A stretch of DNA of 64,000 bases from assembly GCF_041053105.1 (NCBI RefSeq), contig NZ_CP163444.1:1426001-1490000 (forward strand). The letters run 5' to 3'. Of this stretch, positions 52,289 to 61,278 are shown in pieces; position 1 is the stretch's first letter; every line of letters starts with the position of its first letter. Below the pieces are notes generated by a model. The model was not told the DNA's origin. It did not search any database and was given only the letters and a program-made list of their open reading frames with translations. Made by a program: the position numbers and the translations under genes. Origin of the DNA: Streptomyces sp. R44. GTDB lineage: Bacteria; Actinomycetota; Actinomycetes; Streptomycetales; Streptomycetaceae.

Positions 52289-52480
52289 GTGCAACACCGA
52301 GTGGGCCACCACCACGGCAGACACCGCACGCTCTCCCGATGGAGACCACGCGCCGTCCTCCGCCGGAGCCTGGTGCGCATCACCAAGTGGGAGCTCCACC
52401 TCATGGCATGGAGCGTGCGGATGACGTTCCGGCGGGCCCTGCACGCCGTGGCGCCCTCGGCGGTCCGGCACAAATGGTAG
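52289..52480 (+). CDS. Small basic hypothetical protein
   Basis: 63-aa Arg/His/Trp-rich protein (LRRSLVRITKWELHLMAWSV, RMTFRRALHAVAPSAVRHKW). The GTG start has an excellent Shine-Dalgarno (AGGAGGG, 5 nt spacing) and the second half has high G/C at third positions. It lies 36 bp ahead of a CsbD gene and may be in the same stress-type transcript. Not recognised. Confidence 0.5.
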   Translation: MQHRVGHHHGRHRTLSRWRPRAVLRRSLVRITKWELHLMAWSVRMTFRRALHAVAPSAVRHKW

Positions 52481-52516
52481 CCCGAGGCGTGTACCGAGCC
52501 TGCGGAAGGACAAGAA

Positions 52517-52687
52517 ATGAGCACCTGGGAGAAAACCAAGGGGCAGATGGAAGAGGTGGCCGGCAGCGCCATCAGGAGGACCGCCCACGCCATGGGAAAC
52601 GAGAAGCTCGCGGCTAAGGGCGGCGCGCTGCAGATGCGCGGCAAGGCCCGGCGCCTGAAAGAGAAGGGGAAAGACACGCTTCCCTGA
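52517..52687 (+). CDS. CsbD-family stress protein (third copy)
   Basis: 56 aa: MSTWEKTKGQMEEVAGSAIR, RTAHAMGNEKLAAKGGALQM and RGKARRLKEKGKDTLP. Paralogue of the product at 49982-50155. GGAAGG precedes the ATG. It is followed after 72 bp by a GlsB-type membrane protein gene, a pairing common in stress clusters. Confidence 0.75.
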   Translation: MSTWEKTKGQMEEVAGSAIRRTAHAMGNEKLAAKGGALQMRGKARRLKEKGKDTLP

Positions 52688-52759
52688 GGTCGGGGGTACG
52701 CGCAGACATGCCTACCGCCGCAGTACACCGGGACGTCACATCAGGAGACAGAACAAATC

Positions 52760-53020
52760 ATGGGAATACTTGCTTGGATCCTGCTCGGGCTTCTCGCTGG
52801 CATCATCGCCAAGGTGCTGATGCCGGGAAAGGACCCGGGTGGCATCATCGTCACTACACTCATCGGCGTCGCGGGCGCCCTGCTCGGCGGCTGGCTGGGC
52901 AAGGTCATCTTCCACGTCGATTCCGTCGACGGCTTCTTCGAGGCCTCCACCTGGATCGCCGCCATCGTCGGCTCGCTCATCCTGCTCGCGGTGTTCCGCC
53001 TGTTCGCGCGGCGCAGATGA
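52760..53020 (+). CDS. GlsB/YeaQ/YmgE-family stress membrane protein
   Basis: 86-aa protein with three hydrophobic helices: MGILAWILLGLLAGIIAKVL, GGIIVTTLIGVAGALLGGWL and TWIAAIVGSLILLAVFRLFA, ending RRR. This Transgly_assoc (GlsB/YeaQ) family is induced by general or envelope stress; function unknown. A strong Shine-Dalgarno (CAGGAGA) precedes the ATG. Confidence 0.9.
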   Translation: MGILAWILLGLLAGIIAKVLMPGKDPGGIIVTTLIGVAGALLGGWLGKVIFHVDSVDGFFEASTWIAAIVGSLILLAVFRLFARRR

Positions 53021-53165
53021 CGCCGGAGCGGTGCCTGTCGGTGTACACGTGACGTCCCCACCTGCGTACGGATGAAAAGGGACAGTTCTTGATGCGTTGA
53101 GACCTGCTGCTCGGCACTCTGCTGCTTGTCGGTGAGAGGCGGCGGAAGGCGGTCGACGGTGGTCC

Positions 53166-53833
53166 TGGATCCGCATCACCGGGCTGGACCGAAAGACGGT
53201 CCGTAAATATCTGTCGGCACCGGGTCCGGCGACCCCGCCGCGCCGGTCAACCTCACCATGCGGCAGCTCGCGCCGCTGTTCGGCTGCTCGCCCGCGACGG
53301 TGTGCCGGGTGATCAAGCGGCTGCGGCCGCTGCTGGCGATCGAGCCGGCCACTCGCCCGGGCGACGCGATGGACCGGTCGTGGATCGTGGACGGCACGCT
53401 GATCCCGGTCCGTGACCGGAAGACCGGCGCGTCCTCGCGTAACTACAGGTTCTCGGCGAACGTGCAGGTCATCATCGATGCCGACACCAAGCTGGTGGTC
53501 GCCGCGGCCCGGCCGGTGCCGGGCAACACCGCTGACGCGAGGGCATGGCGGGACTCCGGCCTGGCCCAGAGCTGCGAAGGCATCACCGTGCTTGCCGACG
53601 GCGCCTACATCAACACCGGGCTCGTCCCGCACCGCCAACGCCCCGGACGAGCCCTCCTACCCGGTGAGGAAGAGGACAACGCCGAACACCGCCGAGTCCG
53701 GGCCCCCGTCGAGCACGCCTTCGCCCGGATGAAGCACTTCAAGATCCTCCGCGACTGCCGGCAGCGCGGCAACGGCCTCCACCACGCGGTCCAAGCGGTC
53801 GCCCACATGCACAACCTCGCCATGGCCGCGTGA
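53166..53833 (+). pseudogene. IS5-family transposase with intact DDE core, 5' end replaced
   Basis: From 53258 a 191-codon frame carries the DDE transposase core: LFGCSPATVCRVIKRLRPLL, the first Asp in WIVDGTLIPVRDRK, the second in GITVLADGAYINTGL and the Glu region in VEHAFARMKHFKILRDCRQ. Upstream, in another frame, a short HTH-like piece RITGLDRKTVRKYLSAPGP (about 53173-53229) looks like a fragment of an unrelated transposase. The N-terminal 80-100 residues of a full IS5 transposase are absent, so activity is doubtful. Confidence 0.75.
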
Positions 53834-54098
53834 GCAGGCCAGCCCCGAAACCCGCCCTGACCTGCCCGGACACACCCTCTGCAACCCCCTTTAGGGAGTA
53901 TTTTGAAAGTTCCCGCACAGCATCCACGGGCGTCAACGCCAGCCGCCCAAGCAGTGAAGCGCGCCAGCGAAACCAGCCGTGCACCCCTCATCGCTCACCG
54001 TAGCCGACCGTCACGAGTTCCGCGTTTGACGACAGCCTGGCACGGGGTTGCACTGGATTCATGGACGCTGCGGTGACTCCGCCCTAGGGAGAGCAGCG
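53834..54098. other. Intergenic region before the MBL gene
   Basis: No gene recognised. An AT-richer patch (TTTAGGGAGTATTTTGAAAG, near 53891-53910) and a TTGACG (54026-54031) could be promoter parts for the metallo-hydrolase gene, but no convincing -10 is placed. Confidence 0.4.
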
Positions 54099-54950
54099 AT
54101 GACAACCATGGAAAGTTTCACCCTTCTGCAGCCGTACAAGATCGCCGAGGAGACGTTCGTCATCCCATGGGCCCTTGAGGCGCCGCCGGTCGGCCACTTT
54201 CCGATGAACTCGATGGTGATCCGGGGAGCAGAACCGATCCTCGTGGACACGGGGGCGCCCGCGGTGCGCGCCCAGTGGCTGGAGGCGGCCTGGTCCGTCG
54301 TGGATCCCCTGGACGTACGGTGGATCTTCCTCACCCACGACGACCGCGACCACGCCGGCAACCTCCTGGCGGTCCTCGCCGAATGCCCGAACGCGACCCT
54401 GCTGACGACATGGTTCTCCATCGGCCGCATGGCCGAGGAGTGGGAGACCCCCATCAACCGGTGCCGCTTCATGACCGACGGCGACACGATCGACGCGGGC
54501 GACCGCACCCTGGTCGCCAAGCGACCGCCTCTGTACGACAACCCCACAACCCGCGCTCTCTTCGACCCCAAGACCAAGGTCCTGTGGGCCGTCGACACCT
54601 TCGCCACGAACGTGGCGACCCCCATGCCCGAAACAGCAGCGATGTCGCCAGACGAATTCCGCGACGGCCAGTTCTTCGGCGGGCGCCTGGTCTCCCCCTG
54701 GGTCGCCCTGCTGGACGCCCAAAAGTTCGGGACGGTCGTCACCGACTTCCAACACCTGAACGCCGAGGTCATCGCCGGCTGCCATTGCCCAGTCCTCCGC
54801 GGCCCCCAGATCCCCGAGGCCTACGACCTCCTCCGCCAGCTCCCCGACATCCCACCGTGGACAGAGTTCACCCAGGCCGACCTGGACCAGTGGATGGCGG
54901 CTGCCGAGAGCTCGGTTCCGCCGGAGCAGCCGCGGCCGTCTGGGACGTGA
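54099..54950 (+). CDS. Metallo-beta-lactamase-fold hydrolase
   Basis: 283-aa MBL-fold protein. The metal-binding motif is HDDRDHAGN (about 84-92), a HxDxDH variant of HxHxDH, with further ligands likely in VLWAVDTFAT (Asp) and VIAGCHCPVL (His). The overall layout resembles ODP/flavodiiron-type MBL domains more than beta-lactamases. The ATG at 54099 follows GGGAG. It is flanked by IS relics; substrate unknown. Confidence 0.88.
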   Translation: MTTMESFTLLQPYKIAEETFVIPWALEAPPVGHFPMNSMVIRGAEPILVDTGAPAVRAQWLEAAWSVVDPLDVRWIFLTHDDRDHAGNLLAVLAECPNATLLTTWFSIGRMAEEWETPINRCRFMTDGDTIDAGDRTLVAKRPPLYDNPTTRALFDPKTKVLWAVDTFATNVATPMPETAAMSPDEFRDGQFFGGRLVSPWVALLDAQKFGTVVTDFQHLNAEVIAGCHCPVLRGPQIPEAYDLLRQLPDIPPWTEFTQADLDQWMAAAESSVPPEQPRPSGT

Positions 54951-55074
54951 GTGGTGCTGACCACGGCGTTCGGATCTGTTGCACTCCGGCGCCTACGACC
55001 AGGACCCGCCGCTCGGCTGGGTCGTGTTCTGGATCGGGGTTCCCTTCCACGCCTGACGCCGTGATGATCATGGT

Positions 55075-55752
55075 GTGGGGCGTGGGGATCTTTCTGATGA
55101 GCAGTGGTCGGTGCTGGAAGCGTTGTTGCCTGCGGTGGGTGTGAGTCGCAGGTCCGGGAACCGGCGGCGGCTGGTCGATGGTGTGCGTTGGCGGGTGCGG
55201 ACCGATGTTCGGTGGCGCGATCTGCCGCGCGAGTACGGACCCTGGCAGACCGTCTATGGGCTGTTCCGGCGCTGGCAGCGCGAGGGCATATGGGCCCGGC
55301 TGCTGACCTTGTTGCAGGGGCGGGCGGATGCGGCCGGGCTGATCACGTGGGAGGTGAACGTCGACTCCACGGTCTGCCGGGCGCATCAGCATGCGGCTGG
55401 TGCCCGCCGGGACGGCCCCTGACAGAAGGAGCCGCCCGGTGGGCTCGGGGTCGAACCGGAGGATCACGGGCTGGGCCGGTCGCGGGGCGGGTTCACGACG
55501 AAGATTCATCTGGCCTGCGAGCAGGGCCACAAGCCGTTGTGGTTGCTGGTCACGGCGGGTCAGCGGGGTGACAGCCCGCAGTTCGAGCCGGTCCTGGAAG
55601 CGATCCGGGTGCCCAAGCCGGGTTGTGGTCGTCCCAGGAGCAAGCCGCTGCGGGTGCGTGGTGACAAGGCGTACTCCTCGCGCGCCAACCGTGCTTACCT
55701 GCGCAGACGGGGGATCCGGTGCACCATTGCGGAGCCGGCGACCCACCAGTGA
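55075..55752 (+). pseudogene. IS5-family transposase, nonsense and C-terminal truncation
   Basis: The frame from 55075 reads DLSDEQWSVLEALLPAVGVS, DVRWRDLPREYGPWQTVYGL and DSTVCRAHQHAAGARRDGP, then a TGA at 55420. The same frame continues after the stop as [40 protein letters not shown] and ANRAYLRRRGIRCTI before ending early at 55752, without the catalytic Glu segment. It is related to the relic at 40962-41407. Confidence 0.85.
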
Positions 55753-55772
55753 CTGTGAACCAGCGCCCGCCC

Positions 55773-56159
55773 ATGCGGCCGTGCCATGCTGGCACCGGCG
55801 TCGGGCAGCACGCACATGGGGAGGATTCAGCGGCCGCCAGACACTACTGCACCGACAGTGAGAACGGCGGCCACGTCGACGACCCGTCCGAGGACGCGCT
55901 GTTCATGCTGATCAGCGACCTCAACGACTCCGACAACACCTTCCTCGTCATTCAGCCCGACCAGGACGACCCCACGTGGTTCGCCTCAGTCGCCGTTCTG
56001 GACGAGGGCGGATGCGAGATCGTCCGCCGCGATACCACCCGCAGGGAACACGACGTCTTCGTCGAGACCAGCACCGACCGCATCGCGGGCGACCTCACCA
56101 AATGGCTGGCCGCCCGCGCTTCCCAACCGTCCAGGTCGTCCGCATCGCGCAAGCGGTAG
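55773..56159 (+). CDS. Hypothetical acidic protein
   Basis: The conserved-looking part is the last about 95 residues: DPSEDALFMLISDLNDSDNT, FLVIQPDQDDPTWFASVAVL and TTRREHDVFVETSTDRIAGD, an Imm1/barstar-size acidic protein of unknown family. The start is uncertain: the first in-frame ATG is at 55773, but the N-terminal 35 residues look random and a good Shine-Dalgarno is lacking, so the gene may be 5'-truncated by the adjacent IS relic. Confidence 0.5.
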   Translation: MRPCHAGTGVGQHAHGEDSAAARHYCTDSENGGHVDDPSEDALFMLISDLNDSDNTFLVIQPDQDDPTWFASVAVLDEGGCEIVRRDTTRREHDVFVETSTDRIAGDLTKWLAARASQPSRSSASRKR

Positions 56160-56197
56160 ATGAGCGTGATCAGGCCGAGGGCTGGCACGGCCATGAG

Positions 56198-56428
56198 TCA
56201 CGCGACCAGTGGGCGGTCATCCGCCGCCAGGCGGACTGCCAGCCAGCCGAAGGCGGCGCCGGACAGAGCGACGACGCCCACGACGACGGCTAGCTCGTGA
56301 CCTGCCATCCCGCTGTCTCGGATGACCAGGCCCGTCCAGAAGACCAGGACCGCAAGTGCGACTCCGCCCGCGAGCCACGCTGGTCCTGGTCGGCCGTCGA
56401 CGGCGAAGACGACCGCGAGCCAGGCCGG
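56198..56428 (-). pseudogene. Possible fragment of a small membrane protein
   Basis: An open minus-strand frame of 76 codons translates as hydrophobic segments (WLAGGVALAVLVFWTGLVIR and HELAVVVGVVALSGAAFGWL). The only ATG (56308) gives 36 residues, so an intact gene is unlikely. The remaining part of 56160-56584 shows nothing else. Confidence 0.3.
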
Positions 56429-56584
56429 TCAAGAACAGGTTAAAGAAAACCGCAGGTCAGCAGCGCGTGATACACAAAACGGACGCGAGATCAATGTGCG
56501 TTACGTGCACGATGGGCGCTACGTGCGATCTCCGATGCATACCGCAGCGAGATCCTGGCCCTCCATGGGAGCAGGATCTCGCCG

Positions 56585-56605
56585 TATGGCATTTGAAATG
56601 CCATA
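56585..56605. promoter_or_regulatory. Palindromic operator of the toxin-antitoxin pair
   Basis: Perfect inverted repeat, arms TATGGCATTT / AAATGCCATA around a single G, ending 9 bp before the antitoxin ATG. AT-rich against the surroundings. Typical autoregulatory site for antitoxin or toxin-antitoxin binding. Confidence 0.75.
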
Positions 56606-56613
56606 CTCGTGCC

Positions 56614-56898
56614 ATGGCTGACGACGACACCGACTTTCCTCCCGGCGACGGCCCCACCAGCGGCATCTCCGTCTCCCTCACGGCTGGCACACTGCAAGCG
56701 ATCCGTGAGCGGGTCGGCAAGCGGGGTGTGTCCGCGTTCCTGGAGAAGGCCGCGCAGCGGCAGATCGAGCGCGACAACCTGGACGAGCTGATCGCCGACT
56801 TCGACAAGACCCACGGCCCCGCCGATCCGGAGGCAGTGGCCGCCAAGCGCGCGAAGCTCACCGGTGGCACCTCCTCCGATGCCGGTGCGGCCGCGTGA
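56614..56898 (+). CDS. Antitoxin (RHH-like), VapB type
   Basis: 94 aa: ISVSLTAGTLQAIRERVGKR and GVSAFLEKAAQRQIERDNLD look like a ribbon-helix-helix or AbrB-like N-terminal part followed by an acidic toxin-binding region (IADFDKTHGPADPEAVAAKR). It is directly upstream of, and overlaps by four bases (GTGA), the PIN-domain gene. A perfect palindrome sits just upstream, so autorepression is expected. Confidence 0.82.
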   Translation: MADDDTDFPPGDGPTSGISVSLTAGTLQAIRERVGKRGVSAFLEKAAQRQIERDNLDELIADFDKTHGPADPEAVAAKRAKLTGGTSSDAGAAA

Positions 56899-57293
56899 GC
56901 GGCGCCCTGGTCCTGGACAGCGAGGGCCTGGCCAAAGCCGTGCGACGCGACCGCGAGGTCCACGAGTGGCTCACCGCCGCCCGCGACGCCGACCTTCCCG
57001 TGATCACCTCAGCCGCGGTCCTTGTCGAGGTGATCCACCCGCGGATCAACGACGCCGCCCTCAAATGGACGCTGTCCCGCTTGCGGGTCGAGCCGGTCAC
57101 CCAGGCCCTCGCGCAGACCGCCGCCACCCTGCTGCGCGCGGCCGGACTGCACGGCCACAAGTACGCCATCGACGCCATGCTCTGCGCCACCGCCCTCACC
57201 CAGCCCGGCCGCGTCACGATCCTGACCTCCGACGTCGAGTACATCACCATGCTCACCGTCGATCACCCCCGCGTGACCGCCGAGAAAGTCTGA
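56895..57293 (+). CDS. PIN-domain toxin, VapC type
   Basis: 132-aa PIN-domain protein, a predicted Mg-dependent RNase. Acidic active-site candidates are Asp8 (ALVLDSEGL), Glu in AAVLVEVIHPR, Asp in KYAIDAMLCATAL and Asp in ILTSDVEYI. GTG start inside the antitoxin stop. Two-gene toxin-antitoxin module, probably plasmid- or island-derived. Confidence 0.88.
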   Translation: MSGALVLDSEGLAKAVRRDREVHEWLTAARDADLPVITSAAVLVEVIHPRINDAALKWTLSRLRVEPVTQALAQTAATLLRAAGLHGHKYAIDAMLCATALTQPGRVTILTSDVEYITMLTVDHPRVTAEKV

Positions 57294-57377
57294 TCCGCGC
57301 CGGTTCGCCGAGCGCGGCGTGACGCGTGCCCTCCGGATCGACCACCTCATGCGTCGCGACGGCGCACATTTCGGACG

Positions 57378-57731
57378 TCAGCCGGCTGCGACCGTCGCCC
57401 CGGCGTACGCCACCGCCGTCAGGGCAAGCACGGCAGCCGGTAGGGCCCGCACGGGCGGGTCGCCGTGGCGCAGGTGGACAACCGCGGCCGCGGCCATCAG
57501 AAGCGCGAGCCCGATGCCGGCGGCCACCCCGAGCGGGGCGGAGGCCGGTCCGAGCAGCAGTCCGACGGCTCCGGCCACCTCAAGTGCGCCGACGACGCGG
57601 TAGAGGCCCGGTGACATGCCGAGGTGCGCTGCCGCCCGCCGCATGAAGGGCACCGCGGCGATCTTCCCCAGCCCCAGCGGGAGGAAGACGAGGGACAGTG
57701 CGGCCGCGAGGGTGATCTCTGCGGTGGTCAC
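57378..57731 (-). CDS. DoxX-family membrane protein
   Basis: 117-aa protein with four hydrophobic helices (LAAALSLVFLPLGLGKIAAV, YRVVGALEVAGAVGLLLGPA). DoxX-like proteins occur with redox and aromatic-degradation genes. The GTG start overlaps the stop of the acetoacetyl-CoA synthetase gene (GTGA); it is the last gene of the catabolic operon. Confidence 0.83.
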   Translation of the reverse strand: MTTAEITLAAALSLVFLPLGLGKIAAVPFMRRAAAHLGMSPGLYRVVGALEVAGAVGLLLGPASAPLGVAAGIGLALLMAAAAVVHLRHGDPPVRALPAAVLALTAVAYAGATVAAG

Positions 57732-59695
57732 GCCGGCCGCCTCCGGCGTTCGGTGCTCAGGCGGGCGAAGTGGTCGATGAGGTCGGGGGCGTCCACGGCT
57801 GCCGGGTTGACGACCTGCTCGGCGGGGGCGCCCTGGAGGAGGCGTTTGACGGGGACTTCGAGTTTCTTGCCGGTGCGGGTGTGCGGGATGCCCGGCACCT
57901 CGATGATCTCGTCGGGGACGTGGCGGGGTGAGGCGCCGGTACGGATCGCTTCCTTGATCTTCTCTCGGAGGGCGTCATCCAGGGTCACCCCGGCGGCGAG
58001 GACCACGAACAGGGGCATCCAGTAGCCGCCGTCGGGTTCCTCCGCTCCGATGACGAGGGCCTCGGTGATCTCGGGCAGGCGTTCGACGACGTCGTGGATG
58101 TCGGCGCTGCCCAGGCGTACGCCGTTGCGGTTCAGGGTGCTGTCGGAGCGCCCGTGGACGATCACCGAGCCGTGACCGGTGACCGTGATCCAGTCACCGT
58201 GCCGCCAGACGCCGGGGTAGGAGGAGAAGTAGGCGTCGCGATAGCGGGTGCCGTCGGGGTCGTTCCAGAAGTACAGCGGCATCGACGGCATCGGGCGGGT
58301 GACGACCAGCTCGCCCACCTGGTCCACCACCGGGAAGCCCTCGCCGTCGTACGCGGCCAGCGCCACCCCGAGATGAGGTGCGGACAGCTCCCCGGCCCAG
58401 ACGGGAGTGTTGGGCGCGCTGCCCGCGAAGCCGGACACCACGTCCGTGCCGCCACTGATGGACGCGAGCAGGACGTGGTCGCCGACGTGGTCGCGGACCC
58501 AGGGGTAGGCGGAGGCCGGCAGGGCGGAGCCGGTGCAGCCGACCACACGGATCGACGACAGGTCGTGCCCGGACGGGTCGATGCCGTACTTGGCCATGCC
58601 CAGCAGGTACTGGGGGCTGGTGCCGAAGACGGTCACCCGGTGGCGTGCGACGAGCTCCCACAGGACGTCGAGCTGGGCGAAAGGTGCGGGGCTGCCGTCG
58701 TACGTGCAGGTCGTGGCGCCGGTCAGCAGGGTGGAAGCGACCAGGTTCCACATCATCCAGTGGGTCGTGGTGTACCAGAGCAGACGGTCGCCGGGTCCGA
58801 GGTCGGAGTGCAGGCCGAGGGTCTTCAGGTGCTCCAGCAGGACGCCGCCGTGACCGTGGACGATGCCCTTGGGCAGACCGGTGGTGCCGGAGGAGAACAC
58901 GACCCACAGAGGGTGGTCGAACGGCACCGGCGTACACGTGAGTTCCTCGGCGCGAGTGGACGCGTCCTGCCACGGCACCACCAGCGACGGGAACGCTCGC
59001 GAAGGCCACGGCAGGCCCACGTGGTCCACCAGCAGCGTCGCCTTCAACGTCGGGAGGTGCGCGGCCAGCTCACCGGCGGCCTCGCGGCGGTCGTGGGTGG
59101 TGCCGTTGAAGAGGTAGCCGTCGGCGGCGATCAGGACGGCGGGTTCGAGCTGGGCGAAGCGGTCGGCGGCCGCCTTGGGGGCGTAGTCCTGCCCGCAGAC
59201 CGACCACACGGCGCCGATACTCGAGGCGGCGAGGAACGCGACGATCGCGTGCGGGGTGTTGGGCAGATAGCCGACGACCCGGTCGCCCTGGCCCACACCC
59301 AGCTCGCGCAGGGTCGCGGCCACCGAGGCGACCTGGGCGCGCAGGCGGCCCCCGGTCACCTCGTAGCAGGAGCCGGTCTCGTCGAGGGCGATGATGGCCA
59401 CGTCCTCGTCGGCCAGTTCGCGCAGGGCGTGGTGGGCGTAGTTGAGGGTCGATCCGGTGAACCAGCGGGCATCGGGCATCCGCTCCTCGGCCAGCACCTG
59501 CTCGTACGGGGTGTCGGAGTCGATGTCGAAGTACTCCCACACCGCGCCCCAGAAGCCTTCCAGGTCGGTGACCGACCAGCGGTGCAGGGCGGTGTAGTCG
59601 GTGCCGTCCCTTCCGGTGTGGCGGGCGAAGTCCATGATGCGGCTGTTCGCGACGGCCTTGGGGTCAGGGGTCGTGAAGGGGTCCGGCCCGGTCAT
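57728..59695 (-). CDS. Acetoacetate-CoA ligase
   Basis: 655-aa ANL-superfamily enzyme of the acetoacetyl-CoA synthetase (AacS) type: ATP + acetoacetate + CoA to acetoacetyl-CoA + AMP + PPi. P-loop VFSSGTTGLPKGIVHGHGG, ISGGTDVVSGFAGSAPNTPV, YFWNDPDGTRYRDAYFSSYP and IPHTRTGKKLEVPVK are characteristic of AacS. GAGGAGCG precedes the ATG at 59695, which overlaps the hydroxylase stop (ATGA). It probably activates the acetoacetate-like product of the operon's hydrolase. Confidence 0.92.
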   Translation of the reverse strand: MTGPDPFTTPDPKAVANSRIMDFARHTGRDGTDYTALHRWSVTDLEGFWGAVWEYFDIDSDTPYEQVLAEERMPDARWFTGSTLNYAHHALRELADEDVAIIALDETGSCYEVTGGRLRAQVASVAATLRELGVGQGDRVVGYLPNTPHAIVAFLAASSIGAVWSVCGQDYAPKAAADRFAQLEPAVLIAADGYLFNGTTHDRREAAGELAAHLPTLKATLLVDHVGLPWPSRAFPSLVVPWQDASTRAEELTCTPVPFDHPLWVVFSSGTTGLPKGIVHGHGGVLLEHLKTLGLHSDLGPGDRLLWYTTTHWMMWNLVASTLLTGATTCTYDGSPAPFAQLDVLWELVARHRVTVFGTSPQYLLGMAKYGIDPSGHDLSSIRVVGCTGSALPASAYPWVRDHVGDHVLLASISGGTDVVSGFAGSAPNTPVWAGELSAPHLGVALAAYDGEGFPVVDQVGELVVTRPMPSMPLYFWNDPDGTRYRDAYFSSYPGVWRHGDWITVTGHGSVIVHGRSDSTLNRNGVRLGSADIHDVVERLPEITEALVIGAEEPDGGYWMPLFVVLAAGVTLDDALREKIKEAIRTGASPRHVPDEIIEVPGIPHTRTGKKLEVPVKRLLQGAPAEQVVNPAAVDAPDLIDHFARLSTERRRRPA

Positions 59696-61269
59696 CGTGT
59701 GACGCTCCTCAGCAGGCTTTTCTCGGCGGTCTGTTGAAGGGGGAGGGTGCTGCGCGTGGTGTGCAGGAGAGTCGCCCAGATGGCGGTGTCGGTGAAGTCG
59801 CTTCCCCCTGTCGGGACGACGTCCGCGACGACGCGGTCGGGGCGCAGCAGTACGGCATCCGCCCGGCCACCGCGCAGCCAGGCAGCGAGGGTGCCGTCGT
59901 CGCCGAGGCCGGTGACAGGGATAGTCCGGGCGCCGAGCGCATGGGCGAGGGCGTTCAGTGCGGGCCAGGGTTCGGTGGCGGTCAGGATGGTGAAGGAGTC
60001 GCCGAGCAGCTCGTCGAGGCGGGTCCGCCGTCCGCCGGTGGTCATCCATGGTTGCGGGCAGTGGGTGCCCGCGAGGCCCCTGCGGATGCGGCGTCGGACG
60101 AGGGGTCCGGCGGTCAGGGGCGGGCTGAGGTCGCGGCCGGCCAGCTCCGTCAGGCCGGGTATGCGGCAGGCCGCGGCCAGGAATCTGCGGCGCAGCGCGG
60201 CGGCGCCGTCCTGGCCGCCGGTCATGGCCCAGCCCATCGCGACCGCGAGCCGTATGACGTGGCGGGCGTGCGGCTTGCGTTCACTCTCGTACGTCTCCAG
60301 GAGCCGCTCGTCGCCGCCCTGCCCCAGGACGCGGGCGAGCTTCCAGGTGAGGTTGTAGGCGTCCCGCAGTCCCGCGCACAGCCCCTGTCCGATGAACGGA
60401 GGGGTGAGGTGGGCGGCGTCGCCGAGGAGGAAGACCCGTCCGCTGCGCCACCGGTCGGCGATGCGCGCCCGGAAGGTGTACTGGGTCTCGCGGACGACCT
60501 CGAAGTCCCCGTCGTAGGAGGGCGGCAGCCATGGGGCGACCAGCTCGCGGACCGGCTCGTCGCCGCCCTCGAGCCGGAACTCCCAGCGATAGCGGTCCTC
60601 GCCGACGCGCATGAAGGTTGCCGGACGGTGTGGGTCGCAGACCTGGTCGACGCCTTCCCAGCAGCGGACGTCGGCGTTCGTGCGGACGTCGACGACGGTC
60701 CAGCGTTCCTCGAAGCGCAGGTCCTCCCATACGGCGCCGATGGCGTCGCGGGTGAGGCTGTTCGCCCCGTCGCAGCCGAGGACCGCCTCGGCCCACAGTT
60801 CGTGCTCTCCGTCGTCGTCGCGGTAGGTCACGCGCACGGGGCCGGCGGTGTCCGGGGCGACACCGGTGACCTCCACGCCGCCGCGCAGTTCGCACTGCGG
60901 GTTCCGGGCGAGGGCGTCGCGTAGCAGTCGTTCCAGCTCGGGCTGGTCGAACATGCTGGTCTGCGGGTAACCGTGACGGCCGTGCTCGGTACGGCGGAAC
61001 TCGGCCATCACCCGGTGCCGCGCGTCAAGGAGCCGCAGCCCGTTCGCCGGGCGGGCGATCGCGGCGAACTCCTCCCCCACGCCCGCGGCCTGGAGGATCC
61101 TGCGGACCTCGTCGTCGGTGGCGACGGCGCGCGGGAGCGGGTAGACGTCCCGGTGGCGTTCCAGGACGACGGTGCGCACTCCGCGCCGGGCGAGGAGGAG
61201 GGCGGCGGTCACGCCCACGGGTCCCGCGCCGATGATCACCACGGGTACCTGCTGTTCGGTGCGGCTCAC
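59692..61269 (-). CDS. Aromatic-ring FAD-dependent hydroxylase (MhpA-like)
   Basis: 525-aa class A flavin monooxygenase. VVIIGAGPVGVTAALLLARR (FAD), the DG motif LGCDGANSLTRD and the GD motif LLGDAAHLTPPFIGQGLCAG are complete, and the C-terminal thioredoxin-like lobe (about 400-525) is as in MhpA or phenol hydroxylases. It should hydroxylate an aromatic acid or phenol before ring cleavage. Second-last enzyme before the CoA ligase in the operon. Confidence 0.93.
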   Translation of the reverse strand: MSRTEQQVPVVIIGAGPVGVTAALLLARRGVRTVVLERHRDVYPLPRAVATDDEVRRILQAAGVGEEFAAIARPANGLRLLDARHRVMAEFRRTEHGRHGYPQTSMFDQPELERLLRDALARNPQCELRGGVEVTGVAPDTAGPVRVTYRDDDGEHELWAEAVLGCDGANSLTRDAIGAVWEDLRFEERWTVVDVRTNADVRCWEGVDQVCDPHRPATFMRVGEDRYRWEFRLEGGDEPVRELVAPWLPPSYDGDFEVVRETQYTFRARIADRWRSGRVFLLGDAAHLTPPFIGQGLCAGLRDAYNLTWKLARVLGQGGDERLLETYESERKPHARHVIRLAVAMGWAMTGGQDGAAALRRRFLAAACRIPGLTELAGRDLSPPLTAGPLVRRRIRRGLAGTHCPQPWMTTGGRRTRLDELLGDSFTILTATEPWPALNALAHALGARTIPVTGLGDDGTLAAWLRGGRADAVLLRPDRVVADVVPTGGSDFTDTAIWATLLHTTRSTLPLQQTAEKSLLRSVTR

Positions 61270-61278
61270 CTCAGGTCC

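Noticed and set aside
55075..55752. Programmed frameshift between two transposase ORFs
   Set aside because: Both parts are in the same frame, separated by a TGA, and the C-terminus is missing, so this is decay and not programmed frameshifting.
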